A stretch of 64,000 nucleotides of DNA, taken from positions 2,108,001 through 2,172,000 of the forward strand of contig BLLK01000038.1 in assembly GCA_021927905.1 (NCBI GenBank). Direction: 5' to 3'. Source of the stretch: Chaetoceros tenuissimus. Lineage: Eukaryota; Bacillariophyta; Thalassiosirophyceae; Chaetocerotales; Chaetocerotaceae. The notes beneath the pieces were generated by a model. It saw nothing but the letters and a program-made list of their open reading frames with translations, ran no database searches and was not told where the DNA came from. Made by a program: the position numbers and the translations under genes. This document shows positions 1 to 9,940 of this stretch, one piece after another; positions within the stretch are counted from its first letter, which is position 1; each line of letters begins with the position of its first letter.

Positions 1-1950
1 TGCTAAAAAGGGGCCTTATTACCCATATTATCCAAAGCCAGAAGTTATTGCCTTTGCACAAGATACTACTTTGCCTGATAATTCTACACAAGAAGAAGAA
101 GTGGAATACTGTTATGATCGGGCTCATAGCTACTGGTATGCCTGGTGGTATGATCCTACCCCCATCAAGATTCAAGGTCTCATGCTTCATCAAGATCGAC
201 TTGTAGTCATTGCTTCGTCCGATTATACCCTCAAGGCGAATGGACAAGATGCTCAAAAGTACTTGGCAAATGATAAACAGACTCGTGTTTTCATTTATGA
301 CATTTCTAAAAATGTAGATGGAGTCCCTAATATGGATCTTGTATTGAGAAAAGATTTACAAGGAAAGTTTCAAACTGGTAGATCTATTGAAGAAGCGGGG
401 CATATTGTTACTCATTCCAATGTTGCTTTGGAGCCTATGTTGCGTAGAACTCTTCATCCATTGGGGGATAACAAGGATATCCTTTATGGTTTGAATGAGA
501 CAGAGTATCGCGAGGCTGCATATCAAGTCTTGATGGATAACGTGGAAGACATTGCATATGGTTTGACTCTAGAGCTTGCGTACTTGTTTGGTGTAGATGA
601 GACAGATTGTACCAAGCTTTCCAAAGTTGCTCTCATGCTCAAGCAGGCGGAAGGAAACACTGATGTGCTACCTACCTTTACTACAAGTTCCATCCTGAAA
701 AAGTTGACAGCTGTGCATTCGTTTGATATCTTACAAGCTCCAACTGTTGAAGAGAATGCTACTCCACATCTAGGGACGAGTTCCTCTGCAATCTTCTTCT
801 CTGCTCCATCCTACACGAACAATGTCTATGCATCCACTACCAAGATTGTGGTTGCTGGAGACACTTATGTCCAAAACGCGACCACAGGTGATTACGACGA
901 GCATACTATCTTGCTAGTGTACGATCTTGACGGTACTACTTCTACTCCAATCTCTATTGGAGATGTTCCAGGATCACTTTTGAATCAGTTTAGCATGGAT
1001 CATGCCCTAGTAGATGGAGTAGATTACCTCAGAGTTGCCACAACCTCATGGGGGAAATGGGGATGGATAGAAGAGGAAGAGAGATGGGGACAAACAGTCT
1101 TGTCAGAGAGTCAGGTATCTGTGTTGAAAATGGATACTGCAAATGGTGTTATGGAAATTGTTGGACAACAAAAGGAGATTGGACTCGGAGAACGTATCTT
1201 TGCTTGTAGATTCTATGGAGACAAGGCCTATGTTGTAACATTCCGTCAAATTGATCCATTCTACACTTTAAATATGGTAAGTATGCCCTTGTCTATTTTG
1301 AATAAACCTTGATTTCTCTTACAATCACTCACACTCTCTCACCATTCCCTTAGACCGATCCAACAAACCCTTTCATTGCAGGAGAGCTCAAGATTCCAGG
1401 ATTTTCCAATTACCTCCATCCAGTTACTGATAACCTCATTCTTTCCATCGGTCGTGCAGCAACTGACGAAGGGAGACAACTTGGCCTCAAGATTGAACTT
1501 TTCAACGTGACTAATTTCACACATCCAGAGTCTGTGAATGTATTTATTGAAGATGATGATTCTGCTGGAAGCGATGCACAATTCGATCATAGGGCATTTC
1601 GTTACCTCACCGAGTCGCAGTTATTGATTGTTCCTTTGAATGTCAACGCATACTGTGGATGGAAAGATTCTTTCGACGGATTTGTAGTATACGACGTTGA
1701 TTGGACCAAAGACTTTAGTAAAAAGTTCAACATTTCACACATTGATGGATATGACTTGTGTGGATGTTGGAGTGAATATACTTTGTCTCCAAGAAGTTTG
1801 GTATTCGAGGGTGATGTCATGACTCTTAAGGGCCATAGTGTGAAGAGCACTGATTTGGATGATGGAGAAGAGTATTGGTCTTTTGAGGTCGATGATGGTT
1901 TGAGTAAGGATGACTGCAATTATTGGTATCCTATGCCAATGGTATTTTAA
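1..1950 (+). CDS. Beta-propeller domain protein (Beta_propel, PF09826 type), 5' end outside window
   Basis: The reading frame is open from base 2, so the start lies upstream of the window. A 77-bp intron (1277-1353, GTAAGT...TTAG) lies between codons. Exon 1 ends in FYTLNM and exon 2 resumes with TDPTNPFIAGELKIPGFSNY, and the joined frame runs to the TAA at 1948-1950. The motif series VTFRQIDPFYTL, GELKIPGFSNYLHP, LSIGR, LKIELFNV and DHRAFRYL is the conserved core of the Beta_propel family, which is otherwise known from bacterial and archaeal secreted or membrane-anchored proteins. About 600 residues are visible. No enzymatic motif is apparent and the ligand is unknown. Family assignment is confident; cellular location is unknown because the N-terminus is missing. 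It converges on the RING gene at 2034-4607 with only 83 bp between them. Confidence 0.85.
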
Positions 1951-2033
1951 TTCAGATTACATTAAAGAAACAAAAGAGAAACAGAATATTGCAGAACAAA
2001 GAATAATGAAAAGGACGTAATATTGTAGTATTC

Positions 2034-4607
2034 TTACGAATTATCTTCCCCTTCTTTTCCCTCATTCTTACCAAACATGATATTAGTAATCGTCTCAATA
2101 AACCCATCTTTACGTAGCGCCCGCTTGCTCGTCACCCTCTTACGGCACAATGGACATTCTTTCCCACACTCTTTGATGGAACTTTCAATACAAGAGGTGC
2201 AAAAGCGATGACAGCATTCAGGTACTATACATGGATCCTCGAAGGGTTCCAAGCAGAGTGGACATTCAAGTTCGGATAAAAGATCCTTTTTTAAAGATTT
2301 TGCTGTCAATAGCTCTTGTTGTAATCTTTCGATCTCCTCTTTCTGCACTCTGATAGTTGAGTCCTTCGATAAGATGACTTTCTCTTTCCTTTCAATCTCT
2401 TCATTCTTCTTACTTATCACATATTTGGACGCATCTTCTGATTTTTTGTTTGCCATGACTATTGCCTGAGTTTCTTTTCCGATTCGTTCTTTCAATACTT
2501 TTTCAAACTTCATTTCTTTTACTTTGAACTCCTTACATTTGTTAGCTAATTCACTTTTAGCATCATCAAGCTCTTTTTCTTTTGATTTCAACTCCTTGGC
2601 CGTATTGTATAATTGTAGTTCAGCCTCATTAAAAGTTTGGCTTAAAGTTCCATTCACTGTTTGTAGTGACAAGTAGTCTTTATAAAGCTCAACAAAACTT
2701 CGAAACCATGATTTTTTATCATTCTGTTGAGCTTCAACTCTAGTTCGCTTTCTTGTAAACACATGACTATTGCCTTCTATATGATCTTTGACTTTATCAC
2801 GGTCAGTGCTTTGTCTTTTCTTTCCAATTTCTTTGTGCATTTTTGAAATCTTTGGAGAAGAATACTCAATTGCATCCTCTACACTTTTCATTCCGTCGAT
2901 ACTCTGAGATAGTACTTCTTTCGTGTCTTCTTTTCCCATCTTTTTTATAGTATTCACACCTTCATTTCTAGAGGCCTCTTTGCCGCTCTTCACATCTTGT
3001 TTAGTTGGATTTGAACTAGACTCTGTATCATTCTGCTGCGCTTCAGCTCTTGTCTCTTTTTCTGTAGCATCATCACTATTGCTTTCAGTTCGATATTCGA
3101 CTTTCTTAACATCAGTGTTTTGTCTTTTCTGTCCTACTTCTTTTAACATATTCGAAATCTTCGGAGAAAAAGACTCAACCGTATCCTCTACACTTTTTGT
3201 TCCATTAATACTCTGACATAGTACTACTTTCTTCTTTCCTTCTTTCTTACTTTCGAAACTAGAGACCTCCATTCCACTCTTTGAATCTTGTATCTTAGAA
3301 TTCGAACTAGAGAGCTCTCTTGACCTTTTTTGTATAGCATTATCACTATTAATGTCTGTATGATCTTCGACACTTTGTCTTTTCTTTCCTATTTCTTTGT
3401 ACATGTTGGAATCCTTTGGAGAAGACTCTACTGTTTCCTCTGCACTTGTCGTTAACTCATTGTCTTGAGTTTGTATAGTATTAATGTCTTCACAACTAGA
3501 GTCCTCTTTACCGCTACTCCTCTTATCTTGCTTCTGCTCATTTTCAGTATTCAAAACAGGAGTGAGAAAGGGTTCCTCGGGTGTGCGGTAGTAAACAATT
3601 CCATTTATAGGAGCGATTTCATAGCCATCAGGGAGAAGCTTATTGAATCCTAAGACAAGAGACTTCTTTTTTCCTCGAAACAATTTCGCAATGCGTAGAA
3701 TAGCACCTTTTATGTTCTGTTGGGTCAGGCATACTCTCATAGCTTCCAAAACTTCTTTGTGAATGCCCGGTTTTTCAAGAAATTCAGCTCGGATTTGTTC
3801 CATGTATATTAGAATATCTTTACTTTTCTTTCTTCCAATACTCTGACATAGTGCTTCTTTCGTCTCTCCTTCTTTCCTCTTTTGTATATTATTCATACCT
3901 TCATTACTAGAGGCCTCTTTACCACTCTCCACATCTTGTTTCTGCTCATTTTGAATAGTTTTAAAAACCGAAAGCAGTATGGGATCCTCAGGTGTGCGGT
4001 AGTAAACTTTACCGTTAATTGTAGCAATAAGGTAGCCATCAGGAAGAAGATGGTTGAATCCTGAGACAAGAGACTTCTTTTTTCCTTGAAACAGAGTCCC
4101 GATTCGAAGAATGGCACCTTTTATGTCCTGTTGAGATTGGCATGCCTTCATAATTTCCAAAACTTCTTTGTAAATGTGCGGATAGGGAAGAAACTCTGCA
4201 CGAACTCTATTCGCATACTTTATAAGATCTTTTTCAGTAGTAGCTACTTTTTCTCCTAATCTTTTTTTCAAGTAGCGACGAGATTGAATTAGAGTTGTCA
4301 CTATCCCCCTTATAATTTCATCAACGGCTTGTGTTTTTGACAGTGGAGACTGAGAAACTTTTGGATTGATAAAAACTCCTTCGTGTTTATCTACGAATGA
4401 GTCGTAAATACTAGAGGCAATTTCATTTTTCAATCTACGCTTTTCTGTATGATTCGAGCATGCAATAGAAATGTCGATTGCCTCGCTATGATCATTTATG
4501 ATTTGTATGAAGTCGGGGTTCTCAAACTGCTTGCCATCACCAAAATATACAATATTATTAGACATTGTAGGCAATTGAGGCTTGAAAGATATCTTTGGTA
4601 GTAACAT
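2034..4607 (-). CDS. DUF6824-like / double PAH-like / coiled-coil / RING finger protein
   Basis: Intronless, 857 residues. Residues about 17-105 (NNIVYFGDGKQFENPDF, then an IAS helix, then GVFINP) resemble a divergent DUF6824 domain, common in diatoms. Two copies of a Sin3-type paired amphipathic helix follow at about 140-206 and 275-343; both show KEVLE.M..C, a LF.GKKKSL step and GFN.LLPDGY. Residues about 350-640 hold three or four degenerate linker repeats rich in Ser/Glu/Lys, each with SVED...S.K.S.M.KE.G.KRQ. A long coiled coil (about 660-775) leads to a C3HC4 RING (C782 to C821), then a basic tail. RING domains recruit ubiquitin-conjugating enzymes, so an E3 ligase role is likely. PAH domains bind transcription-factor helices in Sin3; a binding role here is inferred. 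The last 250 bases are nearly identical to those of the genes at 9941, 11823 and 26052. Confidence 0.85.
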   Translation of the reverse strand: MLLPKISFKPQLPTMSNNIVYFGDGKQFENPDFIQIINDHSEAIDISIACSNHTEKRRLKNEIASSIYDSFVDKHEGVFINPKVSQSPLSKTQAVDEIIRGIVTTLIQSRRYLKKRLGEKVATTEKDLIKYANRVRAEFLPYPHIYKEVLEIMKACQSQQDIKGAILRIGTLFQGKKKSLVSGFNHLLPDGYLIATINGKVYYRTPEDPILLSVFKTIQNEQKQDVESGKEASSNEGMNNIQKRKEGETKEALCQSIGRKKSKDILIYMEQIRAEFLEKPGIHKEVLEAMRVCLTQQNIKGAILRIAKLFRGKKKSLVLGFNKLLPDGYEIAPINGIVYYRTPEEPFLTPVLNTENEQKQDKRSSGKEDSSCEDINTIQTQDNELTTSAEETVESSPKDSNMYKEIGKKRQSVEDHTDINSDNAIQKRSRELSSSNSKIQDSKSGMEVSSFESKKEGKKKVVLCQSINGTKSVEDTVESFSPKISNMLKEVGQKRQNTDVKKVEYRTESNSDDATEKETRAEAQQNDTESSSNPTKQDVKSGKEASRNEGVNTIKKMGKEDTKEVLSQSIDGMKSVEDAIEYSSPKISKMHKEIGKKRQSTDRDKVKDHIEGNSHVFTRKRTRVEAQQNDKKSWFRSFVELYKDYLSLQTVNGTLSQTFNEAELQLYNTAKELKSKEKELDDAKSELANKCKEFKVKEMKFEKVLKERIGKETQAIVMANKKSEDASKYVISKKNEEIERKEKVILSKDSTIRVQKEEIERLQQELLTAKSLKKDLLSELECPLCLEPFEDPCIVPECCHRFCTSCIESSIKECGKECPLCRKRVTSKRALRKDGFIETITNIMFGKNEGKEGEDNS

Positions 4608-4746
4608 GATTGGTAATATTACATGAATGCATGGAAATTCTTAACAACTTTTAGTATAACAAATGAAAATAAGATATAAGATGTCTGGTTCGGAAAAATG
4701 AATGGGAAAAGCTTTTCTTTGAAAAAGTATAGGTTAAAAGCACCAA

Positions 4747-5182
4747 GGGGCTTCGGGAATCCTCGTTTCGACGGGCTTACGGGAAAAATCTCAAAAATAT
4801 GGCAGAAAAATGGAAAAATTCGATGCATCCCAATGTTTTCATATATTGCTGTATTGATGAGAACAATTCAATCTTTTCATGAATAGACTCATATATTATT
4901 TTACAAAGTAAAAAGCCCATAGAACCAATGAATATATCAGCATACAAGTGTACATATTGCATCGATCGGAATCCGCATTTGAGACCTTTTTTTGAGAAAT
5001 AATGTATTCATACTTCTGTAACTCATAATGCAATGCTTCTATTTCTTACACTGTAGAAACATTCATATTTCTTCAATAAGATCAACACGCATAGGAATAT
5101 ACAGGTGGCGCCTTCTCTCAAATTAAACACCACAATAGTAATCAGAGTAATCGACGAGCACTTGGAATTTCCCTATCTTCAT
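4747..5182 (+). repeat. Left terminal inverted repeat of the 4.9 kb element
   Basis: Reverse complement of 9214-9648. The similarity stops sharply at the shared CCCTATCTTCAT, after which the two arms differ. Confidence 0.9.
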
Positions 5183-6014
5183 TTTTGTTTTCTATGTCTG
5201 TCCCATTCGAGATTTTCTAGCTTTGGCCTTTACCTTAATCATGGCACTTTGTAATGGATTCTGCGCTTGGTTTGATGTTCAGAATATCAATCAATAACAA
5301 AATCACCCACCGTGTTAATTCATTCCACCTTATCTGAGTGGTTTCTTTCACGACATCGTCGAAAGCAAGAAACTACGACTTCCTGCTCATCCATCATTGC
5401 ATAGTTTGCATATCTGATCAAAGTTATACTTTATCACCATCTCATTTATCGGCATTTCTTGCTTATTGCAGCGTAGCAGTACAAGCAAGACCATCAATTT
5501 AGCTACTCCTGAGTTTGACCTTCTCTCTGATGATTGAGCGAACATCTAGCCTGACCAAGTGTGTTTCTTTGCTAATGGTGAATTTGAAATAGATTTAATT
5601 CGTTTTGTTTTGTATTTAATTGTCATCTATTATTGAAGGAAGACAACGAAAGGGATGTTGCTTGTTGTTACAAGAAGCAATGTGAAAGAGTACGCGACTT
5701 CATTCCCGGCCTAAACACTAGATCTAGTGTCTAGCTAAATTAGGCATATTTTTCCAAAAAGAGTCTCCGGGAAAGTGTACACTTCTAGAACTTTTCGGAA
5801 AAGTTTTGTAAGTTTTTACCACTTTCATGTATACAGTACAATTTTTCATGAGATTAATATTGGAGTAGACTGTTGTTGTGTAAATAAAGTGCTACTTTTG
5901 TAAGAAACATAATCAACAACATGCTTTATTTTTAAAATGTTTGAAGTAGCATGAACATTAAACAAGGCACATTGTCTGCTACAATGTTCGTTATGTAGAA
6001 TTTTCAGGAATTTC

Positions 6015-6132
6015 CAAAATGTTCCAAAATTGCCAAAATGGTCCAAAATTGCCAAAATGTTCCAAAATTGCCAAAATGTTCCAAAATTGCCAAAATGTTC
6101 CAAAATTGCCAAAATGTTCCAAAATTGCCAAA
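6015..6132 (+). repeat. 19-bp tandem repeat array 1
   Basis: About six units of CCAAAATTGCCAAAATGTT with one variant (ATGGT). The open frames found on both strands here are products of the repeat and are not genes. Confidence 0.9.
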
Positions 6133-6278
6133 GGAACACTTTGTTGTTCTAATATTGAATTGCAGATTTCGCGGAAATTATGTTGTATTTATTACGTATT
6201 TACTACGGAGGGGGGCAATATTTTACGCCAAATCTGCAAATCCAAAGAACAACAAATTGTTCTTACAAAAAAATATCC

Positions 6279-6392
6279 AAAATTGCCAAAATGTTCCAAA
6301 ATTGCCAAAATGTTCCAAAATTGCCAAAATGTTCCAAAATTGCCAAAATTTCCAAAAGTGCCAAAATTTCCAAAAGTGCCAAAATTTGCATG
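6279..6392 (+). repeat. 19-bp tandem repeat array 2
   Basis: Four units of the same 19-bp repeat as array 1, followed by shorter degenerate units (CCAAAATTTCCAAAAGTG). The two arrays are separated by about 150 bp of unrelated sequence. Confidence 0.85.
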
Positions 6393-7035
6393 TAGCTTTC
6401 CCCGTTCCCCTACAGATGATACTTTCAACTAGACGATTTATCGCGGGCAACAATGCCTGTTGCCTATACTTTGGACATTCAAAGTTGCAGATAACCAGAT
6501 CTCTTTACTTTTAGATTCCGAGTTTATTTTATGTATTGACATTCTTGTTTTCTAATTTCTTTTTTCCAGATTTTTGACATTCTTGGAAAAAACTTACAAA
6601 ACTTTTCCAAAAAGTTCAAGAAGTATACACTTTCCCGGAGACTCAAACAAGAAAAAACGTCGTTTTTCGCATTTTCATAGGAAAGAGGAGAAGATGAGGA
6701 TTTCAATGATGTGCATGTCACTCACAACAAATAAATATTTGTACAGATATAGCCAATTGCATAAGGGCCAAAAAACGGTAAAAATAGGACACTAGATCTA
6801 GTGTTTAGTAAACTAAGCTCAAAATACTGTATATGTATTCTAACATTGAATTCTAAGCAAATACAGTTACCTTAACTCATGTACTAATGGGGACATATTT
6901 TTATTTAGTTGTACACCGACTGTATTAAAGGTTTCAAATGGGTCTACTTTTGACCATGTATTTTGCATGGTCAAAAAGTGCTCAAAATCTTGAATTTTGC
7001 ATTTCTGAGGCACAAGCCACCGAAAATATTGTAAA

Positions 7036-8058
7036 CAGGTGGTCTGGCGTGAGGGGGTCCGATGTGAGAGGGTTCGTGAGAGGGTGACTTGGACGCATAA
7101 CCTGAGCGTTCTAACAACAAGTTGGATGAGTTATTCCCGTCTTTTTGAATTTGGCCGTTGGTGTGCGTTGCTGCTCTTCTTCTCGTTTGTTGAACAGCAT
7201 CCACTTCTCTCACATAAAACCTTCTCGTCATCTTATGCCATGGTAAGTTTGTCTATTTGTTTTCACTACAATGTACTCAACTCATTTCTAAAATAATTTC
7301 TGCAGGTTGATTTTCGCATCAGAATGAAGTGAGATGTACTGGTAGGGTTGGCTTAGTTTATTTGATGCTAAGATCTTGTTCATCTACACAACTACCGTTC
7401 ATTTGGGTGATCGATCGCACAGTTATTCTATTGCATGGAGGTTGCAGGATCTAAATACAATTTGGCTTTAGAAAATATGAGATGGTGAAGCAAGCGGTTG
7501 AAACATGGTCTGGAAGCCTTTTTCTAAGGATTTTTTGGATGTTTTCAGCCCAAACTGACAACTGACATATGTTGTTGTTTCACTTTTCACATTCGGTTTG
7601 CTAAATGGTGACTATTAACACTGTAACAGAGCACCTCCAATTCAAATCCTTAAATGGGAAGCAAAAGGGACTATTCAGAGTATAATTCAAAATGGAAGCA
7701 TCCTAATTTAAAAATATAACATCCAATAAGTATGTTTCAAAATTATTTCTAATTTGATGTACAATAATAATACTCAATTGCCCATCTAAAATCTATGTAA
7801 TATATATTTTAGACATTAAAAAAAGCATGCAGGAGGCGAAACCCTCGTTACCAACATCGACTTTTTCCATACGTTATCATAGAGTCTCCACCACCTTCTG
7901 ATGTTCTTTTGTTTTTTTTCTTTATCACTGTTTTCTGGGATTGATTCAAATGGAAGATTTTAATGAGATTTCAACACAGGAAAGAGACTTAGGTTATGCG
8001 TCCAAGTCACCCTCTCACGAACCCTCTCACATCGGACCCCCTCACGCCAGACCACCTC
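7036..8058. mobile_element. hAT-like non-autonomous element (MITE-like), 1.0 kb
   Basis: A perfect 67-bp terminal inverted repeat pairs 7037-7103 with 7991-8057 (ends AGGTGGTCTGGCGTGAGG). It is flanked by an 8-bp direct repeat ATTGTAAA (7028-7035 and 8059-8066). An 8-bp duplication and ends close to CAGG fit the hAT superfamily. The interior has no transposase frame, so the element is non-autonomous. It sits inside the 4.9 kb long-repeat element and is therefore younger than it. Confidence 0.75.
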
Positions 8059-8160
8059 ATTGTAAAAAGTGTTGCCTGAGTTGACAAGTGTCTTTAGATG
8101 AAAGGGCTTAAATATTTATGGGATTGAGCATATTTTCATTTTGATGTGCGTCGGTAACTG

Positions 8161-8196
8161 AACACTAGAACTAGTGTTAAACACTAGTTCTAGTGG
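8161..8196. repeat. Pair of CACTAG...CTAGTG palindromes
   Basis: ACACTAGAACTAGTGT (8162-8177) and ACACTAGTTCTAGTG (8181-8195) lie side by side and are reverse complements of one another. They match the palindromes at 5715 and 6789 except for the two central bases. Confidence 0.75.
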
Positions 8197-8335
8197 CGCG
8201 GGAAACAAATCGTACGTAGGTACAACAAGACTATACCAGTAAACAGAAGTTATTCTTGCAAGAGGGCTTGTATGTACCAAAGTGAGGGCATAAAGAAAGC
8301 GTAAAAGAAAAGAAATGATATGGACTGAAAACAAA

Positions 8336-8549
8336 TGAAAACAAAACAAAACAAAACAAAACAAAACAAAACAAAACAAAACAAATGAAAACAAAACAAA
8401 TGAAAACAAATGAAATGGAACAAAAAGGAACAAATGGAATTGGGCGAAAACCAAGTACGTACGTACTGGTATGGAAAATGGAACAAAATGGAACGAAGTG
8501 GAACAAAAACAAATGAAAACAAATCAAATCAAATGAAAACAAAACAAAT

Positions 8550-8580
<31 letters not shown>

Positions 8581-8600
8581 AAAACAAAACAAAACAATCA
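8336..8600 (+). repeat. (AAAAC)n microsatellite with AAATG variants
   Basis: A long run of AAAAC pentamers is interspersed with AAATG and GGAAC units. It is strongly purine-biased on this strand. The minus-strand frames rich in Phe/Cys/Leu across it are repeat artefacts. Confidence 0.9.
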
Positions 8601-9213
8601 AATGACTCAAAAATCCAAAAAAGAAAATCTAAAATGGTCAAACCAGAAATTGAAATGATATAATAAGTAGTAAGTATGTAAAAGAGTAAATCTGCACAAC
8701 GACGGTGAACTGCAATCTACACGTACTGAAACTGTTTTGATTCCAGATGGTGTGTACAATACAGTACTGTCTCTACAAGTAGTACTTTCTCTATATTACT
8801 GAGAAATGAATACAATAAGAGAGAGTACAGGGAGCAGTTAAAAGACAACATAAAGAAAGTCAAGCACTGGTCACATATAGTTAGTACATGATTGCTTCCT
8901 CAACATTCCTGTTTGAAAACTTGGATCTGAGTATGATTGGTGGTTGGTTTAAAAGATGAGATTGTGTCATGTAAGTATGAATTTCTTTTTACAGAGCTTT
9001 AGAAGGACGCAACATGTACGCAACGAAAAGGAATAAGTCCATGTATTGTATATATGGTACATTCACAACACAAACGCAACAAGAATCTTAACTGTTGCAG
9101 ACAAGATTAAATCTCTATCTTTGCAAAGCATCATCAAGTTGGAGCAAATGTTTGTCCCTTTAAAAAATTGTTCTTAGTCTTCATAAATAAAGTGATGGAC
9201 CATCGTACCAGAC

Positions 9214-9648
9214 ATGAAGATAGGGAAATTCCAAGTGCTCGTCGATTACTCTGATTACTATTGTGGTGTTTAATTTGAGAGAAGGCGCCACCTGTATATT
9301 CCTATGCGTGTTGATCTTATTGAAGAAATATGAATGTTTCTACAGTGTAAGAAATAGAAGTTTGCATTATGAATTACAGAAGTATGAATACATTATTTCT
9401 CGAAAAAAGGTCTCAAATGCGGATTCCGATCGATGCAATATGTACACTTGTATGCTGATATATTCATTGGTTCTATGGGCTTTTTACTTTGTAAAATAAT
9501 ATATGAGTCTATTCATGAAAAGATTGAATTGTTCTCATCAATACAGCAATATATGAAAACATTGGGATGCATCGAATTTTTCCATTTTTCTGCCATATTT
9601 TTGAGATTTTTCCCGTAAGCCCGTCGAAACGAGGATTCCCGAAGCCCC
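9214..9648 (-). repeat. Right terminal inverted repeat of the 4.9 kb element
   Basis: Reverse complement of 4747-5182. The high identity of the two arms points to a fairly recent insertion or to arm-to-arm conversion. Confidence 0.9.
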
Positions 9649-9940
9649 CAACCACAACAATGACGAGGATAAAGCGAGAGCTAAGAAAAATGATAACATT
9701 CTGTTCTTTTATGATATTTTTAAAAGCTATTCTAGCGTATACATCTACGTGCTGGCACCCAAAATCTTATCAAGATAGCTGCGTAATAATTTCGTTACTC
9801 CTTTTAAAGATTAATCATCGCTCTTGCTTTTAGCCGTTTATCTTTCCCCCTCAATAGATAGCGATGCATGCCACTTTAGTTCGTGGTATCTTATGCCAAT
9901 GGGAATCTTTGACCAAGATTTGACCTAATAAAATGACAGT

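Larger units (their letters stand above)
5715..6804. mobile_element. Putative nested inverted-repeat element with palindromic ends
   Basis: Both ends carry the 16-bp palindrome ACACTAGATCTAGTGT (5715-5730 and 6789-6804). Inside these, an imperfect inverted repeat pairs about 5756-5817 with about 6586-6651 (shared core GAGTCTCCGGGAAAGTGTA). The middle holds two arrays of a 19-bp repeat. No coding gene was seen. CACTA-type ends with a 3-bp duplication would be the obvious family, but no clean duplication flanks the palindromes, so the class is open. Confidence 0.5.
4747..9648. mobile_element. Long-terminal-inverted-repeat element, 4.9 kb, no transposase visible
   Basis: Bases 4747-5182 and 9214-9648 are inverted copies of each other (about 436 bp, few mismatches; a 61-codon stretch in each translates identically). 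Outer ends read GGGGCTTCGGGAATCC. A possible 3-bp target duplication CAA flanks the element (CAA before 4747 and after 9648; a CCAA reading is also possible). The 4.0 kb interior has no convincing gene and carries secondary insertions and simple repeats annotated separately. It is best called a non-autonomous DNA transposon or fold-back element. GGGG ends with a 3-bp duplication would fit PIF/Harbinger-like elements, but the superfamily is not settled. Confidence 0.7.

Noticed and set aside
1339-1590. Minus-strand frames over the Beta_propel exon 2
   Set aside because: Antisense shadows of a well-supported coding region.
6015-6392. CRISPR-like array
   Set aside because: Units are contiguous 19-mers without spacers, and the DNA is eukaryotic.
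5846-6514. Overlapping open frames of 70-158 codons on both strands
   Set aside because: They are translations of the 19-bp tandem arrays, open in several frames at once, with no non-repeat protein features.
5715-6804. Firm assignment to the CACTA superfamily
   Set aside because: The ends begin CACTAG, but no matching 3-bp direct repeats flank them.
8116-8658. Phe/Cys-rich minus-strand and Lys/Asn-rich plus-strand frames
   Set aside because: They are products of the AAAAC microsatellite.
4747-9648. Polinton-type element suggested by long inverted ends
   Set aside because: Too short, no capsid, polymerase or integrase gene inside, and the target duplication is not 6 bp.
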